Below are positions 22,568-35,700 of a stretch of 64,000 nucleotides of DNA, piece after piece. Source of the stretch: Patiria pectinifera (Eukaryota; Echinodermata; Asteroidea; Valvatida; Asterinidae); the NCBI GenBank assembly GCA_029964075.1, contig CM057135.1, forward strand, positions 33,159,366-33,223,365, given 5' to 3'. Position 1 is the stretch's first letter. Each line of letters opens with the position of its first letter. Below the pieces are notes generated by a model that did no database searches, had not been told where the DNA came from, and worked only from the letters and a program-made list of their open reading frames with translations. A program made the position numbers and the translations under genes.

Positions 22568-25500
22568 CTACGATCCAGAAGATGAATGCAGGTCCTGAAT
22601 ACCAATGGTATCTTCCCGTGGTCGAGTTTTAGGCTTGACCGTCTGTCGTTGCGAGCAGCTCCTGAAAAAGCGGCCTGTTTTGCGACCGAGGTATTCAAAT
22701 ATCTCGGCCATTGTTATGAAGCTGGCCCCAAGGAATAGGCCCAACTGGCCACCAATATCACCTGCGAAGCAAAAAAAACAGCAATTGGAAAGGAATAACG
22801 CCCATGTACCAGACCGTACTTGTTTGTATAGCGTTTGTATAGAAACTAATAACAATCAGGATCGATTATAGCAACAACCAAAGCAAAATATTACGGACAT
22901 CATGCATTGATGTTATTTTCATTGTGAAGCTTTTGGTACAAAAACAATGAAGTAGGTATGTTTTAGGTGTTTAATTGTACAAAATGCATTTCTTTGCATT
23001 CGATCCATAACACTTACTGATTAAAGCTGATGCGCTGATTGCCTCGGATTGCACGTACTTCTCGAAGTTCAGGGACTCGTAGAAGACGTCCAGCAAGATC
23101 CAATTTTCCCTGCAGATTTCAGGAGAGGAATTATGAAAATGGAAATTTTGCTAGTTCTCTGCCTTGGATATATAGTTTGGTACAAACATATTAATGGCCA
23201 GGGTTCGTCTATACAGGGCGAGTAAAAAAAAAGCGGAAGCCATGGTGTTTGAAGACAATTGTGACGACCGTACGCATTTTTTGTACGAGTCTAGTTTTAG
23301 GGTCAATGTGTTTAAATGGTGACAGATTGACCAATTTAAGTAATGTTTTCATCGAAAAGTAGCTTATGGAATTGTCTTTGAGTCATTTTTATTTTTGGCG
23401 CTACATAATTTTTAACATATGAAATATAATTTTGGGGGTTTGGGTTCCGCTCTTTTTGACTCACCCTGTATATGAACACTCAATGTTGACAAATCCATAG
23501 AATCACAGGAAACAGCCATCGGGATCATTACTTGCCGGTGTCAACTTCCGGTTTTGATTTCGGAACCTTCCGGCTTTGACTTGGGAACAGCCGTTTAAAT
23601 TTACGCACACAAGTCTTTGGAGATAATCATAATAATGGGGGTAGAACGGTCTTATGGAAACGATCACCCTATTTTAATTAACTATGCATGGTGTAAACAA
23701 AAGAAATTCAAAAAGTAGGGTTTAGTCCTCGCGAGGCTCGGTTATGACTTTCATCCAGCAAAAAATTATAATGGACACTTTCATTGTGCGTTAGCAATTT
23801 TGCATGCTTGGCTGACCATGTCAGATGTTATGTTAATGAGCTATGTCAAAGTTCACGACTTCCGTGGTGTGGCACGTGTTTGTGTGGAGCGCCATTTTCC
23901 CCTACACGTATAGACATGTGAGCAACGATGCACATTGTTTTCATCCGTCACTTTTCAAGTTTAATGTGCTCCGTGTTCGTTACCATATTATATCCGTCTA
24001 AATAGTCTTCGCCAGCTTGTCTTTATGAACGCCATGAGTGGTTAATCATCGTGAATTTAGTGGATGTTGGGCTTGCTGATCGTTAGCGATAGTGCCGACA
24101 GGATACGAGTGGGCAGATCACCACAAACCGTGAGTTGAGCGATTACATTGCATTAAAAATCTCAAGTCAACCGTATCAAGTGTGGAGTGAAACTGGGGCG
24201 AATATTGGACTCCATATACATGTACATCGCCTTGATTTAAAGGGTGCAAACGGCGTAGTGTAAATAACCTGATGTATAATCCTGACTGATCGTCGGTGTA
24301 ATTAACAAAGTCGTCTGGGCTGTATAACTTCCACAGTTCCTCCATCACATTGTTGTTAGGCAGAACCGCCGTGGATAGACTGGTACGGAACTCGCTGTAG
24401 TTGCACGGCACCGGGCACTCGCAAGCCTTTATCTCACCCGCCTTCAGCTGCGCTGCAAGATGAAATACATACAATTGTATTCTTTTGATACAAAGTGGGT
24501 CTTTTCGTGCATCCAGTTAATACAATGGGATTTATTCACGAGTCGGCCATATTAAATTGAAAGCGAGGCAAAATCCTCATTTTTGAAACTTGCGAAGAGT
24601 TCATTCCAAATTAATACCAGTCTGCTCTGATGAATAATCTAAAATTTGTGATTAAACACGCCCTAATGCTTTATAAAGCCACATTAAAAAAAAACCACAT
24701 TGAAAGTGACGCTAAAATGCATAAATAGTCTGGCACCATCCCATTCAACAGTTCACAATTTATGAAATACATTCAGGGAACGCGCCCTAAATGGCGTCCT
24801 CGCGAATAAGGATGTAGCCCAAGCATTGGGTAACGGTACTGCTATATCACTGAAGGGGAATTTGTGTATATCAACATTTTCGAACGAACAGAATAGACAT
24901 TTCTGAAAAAACACACCATGTTCCTTTCAGTGTTTGAAGTTGGTTAATGAGGAAAGAAACGAGGCTATAATGAGGTCATACTTAAAACTGGAGTGGCGCA
25001 GTTCTTGACTTGTTTAGGGGAGCACTCTGTTTCATTCCCAGGATGCCTGTAATGTAAAAAATACAAACTAAATGAACCAGAGTCTATGGTGAAGGTCGAC
25101 TCCTTAACCTTCTACACCAAGACCAATAAACAGTTGAGGACAATTCTAATAACGATTTTTTTTTTATCAATTTGGGGTGAAATTTGAGAAAAAAATCGAA
25201 AACTTGAAAATTGATTAATGACTTTTCTAATTAATGAGCGTGGCATATATGCTACAATAGAGGACAATATCATGATATTAATTACACATGTAAAACGTAT
25301 ATAGCATATATATGCTCCATTAGGCGATAATGTTATTCTTTAATTGTCACACATGTAAATACGTATGTAGCATGTGTGCAACATGTACATTGGTTAATAC
25401 GATCTATGTTCATGTATACAATGGCCATGAGTACACGTACGCACTACACCGTCATCATCCATAGGTGCATATATGCTACTGGGTTTTTTTTTTCAAACAA

Positions 25501-28500
25501 AATCCTGCTTCAGGGCCAACATTTTTTACTTTGAAATAAGAGCTTTATGTGAATCTAATTGATATTGGGAAGACGATGAACAATGACATATTTACCTGGC
25601 AATCACCTCCAACTTTGTACAACGCCTCAATTTCCCAAAACAACATAAAACGGATGACCGCGTTGAATCTTGACAAACAATAGCATCACTTAACTAACTA
25701 TAACCAGTAGAGGGGGCTATAACACTTCTAAAAGAGTAGCTTAAGTGCTACAATGGATGACAAGTGATGGATTTTTTTGTATATGCCAGAATACTGGACC
25801 AAAGTGTGTGTACCAGATGTGCTACAATACTCGATAGAGGGTTAAGAATAATTACATGTGCTCCAATGATGATAATTATTGTTTTTACCACAATTTAAAG
25901 CGACTTGAAAGCAACGCATTCAATCTTTTGATTGTTAAGTATTTGGTGTTTGAATTTCTTTTGACACCATTGATGCCATGTTGACGCCATTTCTAAGGGG
26001 GAAAAACAATTCCTTTGCCGCCCTTTGGGTTGTCATTACCTGACGAGTCTGCATTCACAATTCTCGTAGATCTTCTTGGCTTTACACTCGATGGAACAGC
26101 CTTGGAGCGTGTACTTTTCATGATGTGTCAGAGTCTTCGTCTCGTCACATCTTCCCCACGGTTCCTCAAGGTTATTGTACTGAAAGAAAGAAATTACAAA
26201 TCGACAGTAAAAGTTTACACATATATACCGGTACACATGTACGCATCCGAACAGAAGCAGGCAGCTGCCGGTGTGTTCCGCTTTACTTGGAGATAATCAT
26301 GCAAATATCAGGGTTCGACCTCGCGAGAGGGGGGAAGGGGCAGCAAAAAAAAAGGAAATGGAGATGTGAAGTCATATTTGCTATTCGTTTAATAAACATT
26401 TAACAAAATGGGAGTCTGCAGGGGTGTCAATGGGGGTGGGGTGTGCATGTCCTGCTGCCCACCCTCCAAAAAATTGTTGCCAGTGAGAGAACAGTAATAA
26501 AAATTTTGAAGGGGGAATGTGCTTTGCCCCCCCCCCCCCGCCCCCAAGAAAAATCCCGAGGACGCTCATGACCTTAGCGGTAGCCCGCTTGCCAAATTCG
26601 AGTAAAAACAATGGCGGACTAGTCAAAAACATTCCTTAAGAAGAGTCCGCCTGGCGAGTCTAAATTAGTGTAAGTAACATTGTTGTTTATGACATTTTGA
26701 TGCAAACAATAAAAAATCTATTGCATCCTTGTGAAAAGGCCTGCGGACTAGATGAGAGTATGTTTCACTTGTCTGGCTGGCTAGTGAAAAAAGTTATTGG
26801 AGAACCCTGGAAAATGTTATGCCTGTAATATGCAACGGTCACTATACACGTGTCTTTCCAGCCTAGTGGTTGTGCGTAAAACCAAGGATTTATTGTGGAA
26901 TTTCGATTATTCTGTCCTATCGCCTTTCAAAATGATTGATTTTTTTAACCCTGGTTGGTACTTGGTACCTAGTTGGTATTTGGTACTTTGTAAAAAAAAA
27001 AGACTTCCCGAATCCTCTGCTGGCTTCCTACGTTGAGACAAGGAACACATAATCTGGATTTTGTTTGCGAAAAAAAGGATAATTAAGACAGGCCTCGAGT
27101 GTACCATTAAGACGATGGGCTCGCGAACACATTTTAGACCGCCTGAACTGAGCAATATATTATTAATGAAAAAACGAACCTCTCGTTTGCGTACACCAAC
27201 GAACGCGTGGACGCCAGGACCGATTGCGAACCCTTCCGCGTCGACAGAGGGCGGCGTTTCTTGGCCATGAACCAATACCTTCAGTCCGGCTTCCAAATTG
27301 CCCACCCGTACAGGTTCAGCGTATTCAGGCTGAGAATTGGAGGGAAACGAGTTGAGAGATAAGAGTTGCATGACAGCAAGTTTTGGAATTTGTTTAAGGA
27401 CCGACTTTTCATTAAAGAAAACTGTGATCTTAATTGATGTTGCCTACCTGCTGTATATCAATGATCATTCTCAGGCCGTTACCACTTCCCGGTTGGATTT
27501 GATGTAAGATTGGTAGGCGATTTCCATCCAAGTCTTCGCCGGAATTAAACGTCCAGCAGTTACCGAAGGAAGTAAACACGTGCGTGAAATTCTTCGGAAA
27601 AAAAATAATCAAAAGGCCTTGTTTTTAGGAAAATCTGTTATTCGCATCAAAAAGGGCCCCCATCCCAAGAGGTTGTAACTTTGTGTTGTGTTTTTAGGTG
27701 CATAGCTTTGAACAATTTTTTTTACATTGTAGCAAATATAAAATACTTTTACGTTCATTGTATAACACCGTAAATGTAGTAAATTCAATTCCGTTAGGGA
27801 TATTCGACGTATGGGCGATTTGTGTTATGAACTGTAAGTCAATTCAGTCCATGCAATTAGCTCTTTATAAGGACTCTTTATATTGAAACAAAAGCGATGC
27901 CGCACTGGCAGAAACGGAGGCTCTTTTCCTAATCTCAAGAACCCATCCCAGTGGCCGAAGAACCCATCCCGGTGGCTGAAGAACCCATCCCAGTGGCCGA
28001 AGAACCCATCCCGGTCGCTGAAGAACCCATTCCAGTGGCCGAAGAACCAATCCATTGTGGCTGAAGAGCCCATCCAAGTGGCTGAAGAACCCATCCCGGT
28101 GACAGAAGAACACACCCCAGTGGCCGAAGAACCATGATCTCGGTGTCTGAGGCCCAGTGGCTGAAGAACCCATCCCGGTGGCTGAATAATCCATCCCAGT
28201 GGCCGCAGAACCCATCCCGGTGGCTGAAGAACCCGTCCCAGTGGCCGAAGAACCCATCCTAGCGGCCGAAGAACCCATCCCAGTGGTCAAAGAACCTATC
28301 CGGCCCAGTGGCTCAAGAACCAGAACCCATCCCAGTGGCCAGGAGTACCTGTCCTAGTGGACAGAGAACCAGTTCCAGTGGCCGAAGAACCCATGTCAGT
28401 GGCCGAATAACCCACCGCAGTGGCCAAAGAACCCATCCCAGTGGCCGAAGAACCCATCCCTGTTGCCCAAGAACCCATCCCTGTTGCCCAAGAACCCATC

Positions 28501-30790
28501 CCAGTGACCCAAGAACCAGCCCCAGCGACCGAAGAACCCATCCACGCAGTGGCCAACGAACCCATCCCATTGGCCCGGAGAAACCATCCCAGTGGTCCCA
28601 GAATCCATCCCAGTGGTCGAAGCTTCAGTACATCTTTCTTTCAGCCCAAATGTGAGTCTTATTCCGGTAAATATCGTCAAAGAAAGCTCCGATCATGACA
28701 TCAAAAGAAAGACAACAAACGTCTATAACTTACATGCGCCTTGCAACTGTCTTTTTTCCCGCGCCATTTGCAGTCCATCAATGTGCGCTCGTCCAGTATG
28801 AATCCCGTGCGCTCAGTGAACTCCGTGTAGCTGAAGTTGGCGGCGGGCTCGTTTGGATTGGGCTCCTCGTCGGATGTCTCCGGGTCATCGTAGGTGTCGT
28901 AGTCGTAGTCGGTATATTCCAGGAGTACTTCCAGACTGGCCACATCTGCTTCAGTCAGTGCTGACAAACGGTATCTGAGATTAGATGGTGTATTAAAAAC
29001 AATTTACTCGATTGCTAATGACATAATAAACTTGAATAAATACAAATTATTAAATATTCTCATCATCACGGACTATTGTCAAAATTGAATTGTTTTGCAG
29101 TTGATTATTATCCGTCCTCTACACGTTGATGGGTACCAAACAAGAAGAACCAATCAGTCGTTAAAATCTTAAATTGAAACTAAATGGGTTTATTGTTTCA
29201 GAGAAACCAAACTTAAAGCACGTTTGCCAAAGCAAATGCCACGTTTTTGTTGTTTTTTTTATAGTGCAAATGACGATGAATACAATTGAGTGTTTGGCAA
29301 GTCTGCTTGCGGATCTCGTCGTCCTATTTGACAGTCGTTTGTTTTGTTGATTTGACATTTTGGTTATGGTCGTTTGCAGAGTCAACAATTGGCTTCAGTT
29401 GGGCGGTATTTACTTTTTAAATAAATATGTTATCAGATGGTCGCCGTCTCAATAAAAAAAAAATGAAAATAGTTAATTTTAAAGGCTCTTTGTGGTTTGT
29501 TTTTTCACGCCTACTTGTGCCGATTGCTGTTTGCTCCAGTAATCAGCCACTTAAAAACTATCCTGCAAAAACCCATACTAAATAGGCAGAAAGTACAAAC
29601 AAAGGGCTGTGCCATTTATTCAGCTGGTCAATATGCAAGGGCCAACTTAAAGGTAGTTGTACTATCTAAAGCCAAATAAATAACCTTGAGAAAGGGCTTT
29701 TTATACGAATTCTTTCCTATCCTGTCTGGAAAAATGATTATTAACGTACGATTGTCCGTTTGTAAATGAGTGCTATTTATCATGAAAAACATTTCCATAC
29801 ACGCAAATGAACCACAAACCCATTTTGTTATGAATGCAAAAGGAAAGAAGTATGGATTGGATTTTCAAAATCTGTTGATTAACACGAAACAAAAAGAAGA
29901 AAATTATTAATGTAAATGTAGTTTGGCTCTTAACCAATGGTATTCAACTCGCATTGCATTGCAGTAGCATGTGGAGTGGTGATCCACCATGTTGTCTAGA
30001 TTATGAAAGACTGAAATAGAAACCTTCCGTACAATTAGTAATATGGATACTGCTGTTGTTGTTGTCGGCCCTCCCAGGTCTTTTAGACATTGCAATGCTT
30101 TGAAGACTACATGATGAGTCTACCCAAGCATCGTTTGGAGCTTATGTACTGGTAGTTTACACGGGGCTTGATTTCCATGGAAGGAGTGCTTTTAGCAGCT
30201 AAATATGTTTCTGGAGATGGTAGATCGTGAAGGATTGAGGAAGGTTTATGCCTATAAATGCCCATAGCTCGGTTACTACGACCGACTCATTGGGGAGTGT
30301 TGCCTATCTTGGTTAGGATTTTTGACTCATGATCCGAGTGTCCTGCCGCCGGCAATGTGGGGAAGCCACTTGCCTCTGTCCACCCAGGAGTATCCTGCGA
30401 TGGACTGGCATCACATCCAGAGGGTACGGAAATATTCTCAGTCATTTCATGCCAAGGAAACCGGAGATAAACGCCGGACTGCACTGGTGAGCCATATATC
30501 GGCTCGTGAATGACCCACCTGTTGAAGTTGCAGATGGTCACGGCAGGGAAGTCCAGGTCCCCCACGTACTCCACCGACACCGCTGTAGTGGCATCGTACT
30601 TGAAGTACCGCCGGAACCGATCCGTGATCTGCCATACGCACACTCCGAGACAAACCAGCAGGATGGTGAGCCAGAGGAGCTTGACTAGGGCCCGGGAGCT
30701 CTCGATGACACGACCAATGCCGTGCAGGGTGGTCGTGGAGGCAAACTCCCGGTCCAGATCCGCCTGTTGCTTGCTTGCATCGTCTTTCAT
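22568..30790 (-). CDS. DEG/ENaC (ASIC-like) channel gene 2, complete, 9 coding exons, 493 aa
   Basis: Minus-strand exons: 30790-30519, 28974-28734, 27591-27448, 27329-27180, 26179-26040, 25046-24982, 24452-24269, 23109-23018, 22761-22568. All are GT-AG and join to 493 codons plus stop. HG motif at residues 23-24, TM1 about 36-55, FPAVTICNFNR 81-91. The exon 2 loop is very acidic (DYDYDTYDDPETSDEEP). FTSFGNCWTFN is in exon 3 and CECPVPCN at about 348-355. DIGGQLGLFLGAS has its filter at 441-443. Exon 7 is the shortest of the set (184 bp), trimming the extracellular segment before TM2. N-terminal sequence (DREFASTTTLHGIGR) pairs it with gene 5. A minisatellite fills intron 2 and a MITE sits in intron 7. 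An acceptor 9 nt before the ATG implies a non-coding leader exon. The 3' part was duplicated to 18.5-19.1 kb. Confidence 0.95.
23214..23468. mobile_element. MITE, 255 bp, TIR CAGGGYGAGTnAAAAAnnGCGGA, TA flanks
   Basis: The left end CAGGGCGAGTAAAAAAAAAG and the reverse complement of the right end (CAGGGTGAGTCAAAAAGAGC) match, and both sides are flanked by TA. The homologous stretch of the 18.3-19.6 kb duplicate lacks this insert, giving a natural empty site. There is no coding capacity. It lies upstream of exon 8 in an intron of channel gene 2. Confidence 0.85.
26400..26565 (-). repeat. C/G-rich interspersed repeat, inverted copy
   Basis: CAAAATGGGAGTCTGCAGGG then GTGTCAATGGGGGTGGGG corresponds, in reverse complement, to the CACCCCTGCAGACGCCCATTTTG region near 31390-31435. 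A long poly-C run is at about 26527-26540. It lies in an intron of channel gene 2. Confidence 0.6.
27930..28625. repeat. 21-bp minisatellite, core AACCCATCCCAGTGGC
   Basis: About thirty imperfect copies of a 21-bp unit fill most of intron 2 of channel gene 2. Because the period is a multiple of three, several frames on both strands stay open. They look like repeat proteins (plus strand EPIPVAEEPIPVAQ, minus strand GMGSSATGMGS). I treat these as artefacts: there is no conserved start, and the array sits between two well-defined exons. Confidence 0.93.
30285..30510 (-). repeat. Interspersed repeat in intron 1 of channel gene 2
   Basis: The reverse-strand sequence contains CCCTCTGGATGTGATGCCAG then TCCATCGCAGGATACTCC, a phrase found in widespread interspersed elements of marine animals. 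The open frame running from exon 1 through this block is read-through past the donor at 30519 and is not coding. Confidence 0.45.
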
Positions 30791-31264
30791 GATTATCTCC
30801 TATATAAAGGTCTCGTCCCGCTAAAGTTTAGTCCATAAATCCCTCCTGGGATTATGAATAGCGGACGTATTATGATTACGAGCCAACCGTGCAGTCTATA
30901 ATGATTAAACCAAACTAATGAATATCCACAAGCTTATACGTACTCCAAAAATACGTGAACTTGAGCCTATGGCTTAAGAACACACGTACAACCCTGCCGT
31001 TGGTTTTCCCTAATACGTGACCGTCGCTACGCAACTGTATGTTTGCCCAGCCTATTTCCCAACACAATTGCGCACTCATATTGTACTCCGATCACAAGTT
31101 CAATCGCGTGACGATGGATTTCCTAAATGAGCACTCATAGTGGGTTGTTGAATCTGTGATGTTTCCCGAGGGAAGTGTTTTCCATCTTTCAATTTCTAAT
31201 CAGATCCTTCCAGTGTGATCGTCCTCGGCAGCGCGTGATGCTTTTAGAGTTAATTAACCACGTC

Positions 31265-31640
31265 GACCATCATTGGCGTCGCCAGGATTTTTTTGGTGGG
31301 GGGGGGAGCACATTTTCCCAAAAAAATCCTTGTACTTTCGCTAGCATATTCTCAATTATCATTTTTTCGAGGTTGGGCGGGGGGACATTTTCCCACCTAA
31401 CCCCCATTGACACCCCTGCAGACGCCCATTTTGTTGTGTAGCAAATATGACCTAACGCCTCTTTTTCCTTTTTTTCTTTTATTTTTTTTGTCTCCTTTTT
31501 TTCTTTTCGGGGAGGGGGGTGGGGAAAAGCGCACCCCTCCCCCTCCCCTCCCCTCCCCTGTTTTTTGGCTTTTCCAGGAGGGGAGGGGGACAAGCCCACC
31601 CCCTTGCCATGTTGACCATCGCTTTTAACACAATGTCGGA
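31265..31640 (+). repeat. G/C-rich interspersed repeat with GGCGTCGCCAGGATTTTT start
   Basis: Starts ATTGGCGTCGCCAGGATTTT, followed by poly-G runs, an ACATTTTCCCACCTAACCCC block and CACCCCTGCAGACGCCCAT, then a pyrimidine-rich tail of CCCCTCCCC repeats. It is the same family as 11210-11382 and 26400-26565. Open frames over the low-complexity part are spurious. Confidence 0.65.
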
Positions 31641-34199
31641 AAATGATAGCCAAGGACTAACACGAGACTACCTATATGGCTTGCTGGGAATATGTGCAAC
31701 CCGAAAACGTCTACTAGTCTCTGAATAAAAGGTTCAAAAGGGCGTGAATTGCTTTGTGTCAAGTTTTATTATTTCATTCTTAGGATCCGTTCACACTTCA
31801 GTTCACGCGAATACATATTCATAGCCGTAAACCACTACCGCGGGTTTACCTTGGCCGTTGCTCACATTAACCTGCGTGAACCCACGTATAATAATACCAC
31901 CTGTGAGTTTTGTTTGCTAGAAGTATTTGTTGGCAATATTTTCCCGAATGTAATGAGTATTAAACTCACTCCGATGCATGTCAGTCGGCATTACTGTATT
32001 TTTGTTGTTGTCACAGTAGCATAACACCTGTAAACCCCAATGTTATTGCAACGTCACTTCAAAGCAACATATCAGAGAAGGTGAAAAGTAGATTTTCCAC
32101 CATTTAAAGTACTTTTAAATAATATATTCTCTTTTTAAAACACCACATTTTATACATGATATCGTCATACCTTTCCGTTCATCCTACGGCGGATTATATA
32201 TAGTCATCTGGGATATGCCATCTGACACGTCGGGTAAACCACTATTCTCATAATGAACCAACAGTCACTTGGGAATTAGAAACCAGAGTATTAATGGCGT
32301 GGTTAAGCATCATCAAAGCAAGCTTGCGTCCAAAAATATAATGGATTGAATTAATAGGGTTCATTTAATAATTAACTACGCACTTACAGGGAGGGGAGGG
32401 GGCTTTTTGCATTCTTTCACAAATTGGCTGCAGTGGAGTCATTAGGACGATGGCAAGGTATACACATCACCACTGTCCTGATATTCCTTTTTCTTCCGTG
32501 CCAATGGACGTCACTGTAAGTGGCCCAAGTTCCAACTCTGGTAATTATCAATAAACTAATTGGATTTGATTTCCATTAAGGCCCATCACTCGAAAAGACT
32601 CGGCATAGAGTGAAAGACATCCTTGAGACTGAAGCATCCAAGGCCTTCTTCAGACAGCATTACATGCCTACTAAACAAACAAAAATGATACAACATTTGA
32701 ACATGGATGGGGGACGCTATAACACATCACATAATGTATGATTAAAAGCTATGCAATAGTTTGAACCGATTGCATTGTTAACTTCCAAAGGGGTCTTGGA
32801 GTTTCCCTGTTTTTGTGTTCGGTGCTTTAATTATTATGGGGTCTACTCTACTGGCCAAACACTTATAGGCTAGACTACTTATTATACACAATTCAGCAAC
32901 ACAATAAAGCTCCTCCGTTTTGTAAGAAAAGTCTTGAAGAAAGTCTTGCGAGAAATCGATCAAAATGATGCCTGCCAGAGCTAAAAAATGCGACGCCGAA
33001 AAATGGGACGCTGATGACACATATGGAACAACATAAATACTTTTGGTCAATTTTCGAGACAGACGGACAGCCCGACCGACCGACAGACAGACACCACAGA
33101 CAGACAGACAGACCACCAAGTGACATGTAGAAGCTCCTGCCAGAGTTTTCGGGGGTCAGTATAAGTTTACCGTTAGATTGCATTGTTGCTCATGCGTTGT
33201 GCATGTCAACATCCGATAATAACACCTAAAAAGTATTAATTGTAAGCCATGAAACTCTTTCTTCGGCTATTTCGCAAAAAAAAATTCAAAAAAAATTTCA
33301 ATTTTTATGGTCATCAAACAAAAAAGCAAATTGAGTCGGCACAAAAGCATATGATCACACATGATGTGAAAAACATTATGTGCCACGTGTATATTATAAT
33401 AACAATCTACCCAGTTTGTTGTGGAGCGTTGCTATCCACAAGTGCCTGAAAGATGGTGATAATAGGAGGCCTTTTAATACATAAATGCGCAGTGAATTTG
33501 ACCTTCACGCCACTTCTCGCCCCCGCACTGCGAGTCGGCCGTGCATGTTGAACTACTAAGCATATTAGTCCCAATTGGTGTGTTGTTTAAAGTGTGTTCT
33601 CGTAATGGCGAAGAGCAAATAATCCATCACGGGAAAGAATAAGGGCCGTGCGGATCCAGTCAATTCAGCTGGCGCTTTCAGAGCAGCTTATCAATTAACT
33701 ACTACGATGACTAGCTTGATTTCAGATAATTATCTTGTGGGTGTTTGTTTCACCATGCATTTTGTGTGATGCGTTGTATCAGCACAGTATCGGGTGTTGA
33801 AGCGTGTTTTAATTCTTATAGTGTCCAAATCATTTCACCATCCGGTTGCCGCAATACTAAGCAGAAAAGTACTGCTCAACGAAGTATTACCTAAGCAAAA
33901 TAAAATAAGTTTAAAAAACAAACAAAAAAACCACACAATTCACAAGTGCAACAGTAATGCGGGCATTACACCTTGTAGATTGATGTAAAAAATCATATTA
34001 AGAAATCCAACTGGAGGAAACCCAAACAAACACAACACATCTTAGAGATAAAATGGTGGACACACAGTCTAGTCATTTTTACGGTGCAGATCAGTAAATC
34101 GGTCCGAAATTGCCTACGCCGGTCAAATCACGATTTGCATGCCCTCAAAATCTTCAGTATTTGAGCATGCTGTGGGCCACGAACTTGAGGGTTTGTAAA

Positions 34200-34545
34200 A
34201 AATATGGGTGGAAGCCGTGCAGAGGACTGGGAGCTTGCAGTTCTGTGTAATTTGGATGTAATTTGGACCCTAAAAGCGCTCTATTTTGCAATGAAGTGTA
34301 GGCATCGTTTTTCAAAATGGCGATGGGCTTCAGGACTATTTTCAGGGGTGATCATCTTCAGATGGAAATTTCTCCTAGAAATCATCAGTTGACCCCCCAA
34401 AAATTGAAAAGAAAATGAAAGATGATGAAATAAGCTTTAATTTGATGTGTGTCTCGAACACCTTCGAGAGTTATGAGTATTTTTCCCGAATTTTTGAAGT
34501 GGGAGCATTTACCATTGGGGTCTATGGAAGTTTATTTACTGGTCT
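34200..34545 (+). repeat. Diverged dispersed repeat, copy A (partner 43240-43555)
   Basis: Shares an ordered series of short matches with 43240-43555, such as ATTTTGGATG/ATTTGGATG with CAATTGG..CC..AA, ATCGTTTTTCAA.ATGGC, AAAATGAAAGATGA and GTCTATGG. No coding content. Confidence 0.55.
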
Positions 34546-35524
34546 GCTACCATAAAGGAACTTTAGATAGAGGAAAAAGTCGCGTGTTTTAGGCCTATCA
34601 CGCTTGGGATATTCTCTTTTCACCGACATAAGTCTCTGCAGTTACTATTGCCCAATCACGTGGAATGATATATGGTCTGGTTTTCAGCCAATTTCTGTGT
34701 GGCCCAATTTGAACTCATGCATGTGCTGAGTGAAGCGTGGGCGACGTCACGTAACGTATATAATTATTTTTTTTTTTACCCAATCTAATCATCCTCTAAC
34801 CGACTGTCACGATAGTGCCCAGTGATGTGCTTTTATAATTAAAGGTAACCATGGCAACGAGGAGCAGGTATGTTGCGGCGGGCTGACGTCATCCGATGAA
34901 AACATTTATTTATTTTCACACCGGTTGCTATGTGTTACCATGCAGCACTCCAGACCCCCCCCCCAAAAAAAAATATTGATTTTCAAGAACATATCAATAG
35001 GTCTGGGAGCTAGATCAGCCAATGTAAACAAACTATCCCGGATGTCGGCGCCCATTTGTTTCTGCATTTTTTGCACACATGGGCAAATGCATTATATAAA
35101 GAAAGGTTTCTCTTTGACTCCGAGACAACAAAACGTGTGAAATTTTTCGCATTATTAGAAAAAGGGGGAGGGAAAAAAAGATACATGCTCCCATCAAATT
35201 TTGATGCTTGGTGTCCTACATAACAGCTGAAAACTCATTCATTCAGGAAGCGAAACAAGTTGCTGTGGGGCGTCTAATGTAGGATTTAGTGTTTCGATCA
35301 GCCGCTGAAAACAATATTAATGATGCTGAATTACGTGCAAATGCGAATTTTCCCAGACGATTTTTATTTAGGGAGTAAATGTTGCCGCACCTTCATTTAG
35401 AAACACCGACATTTTCAAGATGTAGAAAAACCTCTCCCCGACCCGATCCTTCGGGCATAAGGCCCTTCTTCCGGGCACACGACGATTTAATCTTTACAAA
35501 AATTGTGTTTACATAACTCACACC

Positions 35525-35700
35525 GCGACGAATTGATTATGTGTTTACCCCGGACACCGCATACAAGAATAAAGGCGAACGTACAGCACAGGCAGGCACC
35601 AGACTATTCCTAATGTGCATACATGGCCAAAAATTTGTGAGAGAACAGGTAGTAGTGGGCGTGTACTGCTCGACACCCGGAGGACGAGGTTGTCTCTTCC
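35525..35700 (+). repeat. Dispersed repeat, inverted partner at 63485-63695
   Basis: CGACGAATTGATTATGTGTT, then CACCGCATACAA, CACAGGCAGGCACCA, ACTATTCCT, AGGTAGTAGTGGGCGTGTAC and TCGACACCC all recur in the same order on the minus strand of 63485-63695. That copy has a small extra segment. Confidence 0.8.

Noticed and set aside
28308-28698. Plus-strand open frames of 92-115 codons resembling PIPVAEE repeat proteins
   Set aside because: They arise from the 21-bp minisatellite in intron 2 of channel gene 2; comparable frames exist on both strands and there is no non-repeat domain.
30287-30518. Continuation of the channel gene 2 exon 1 frame for about 75 more codons
   Set aside because: A consensus donor (AACAG|GTGGGT) ends the exon at 30519 and the extension reads into an interspersed repeat; paralogues splice at the same place.
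31270-31653. 127-codon minus-strand frame rich in Pro/Gly/Lys
   Set aside because: It is the translation of poly-G and CCCCTCCCC low-complexity parts of an interspersed repeat.
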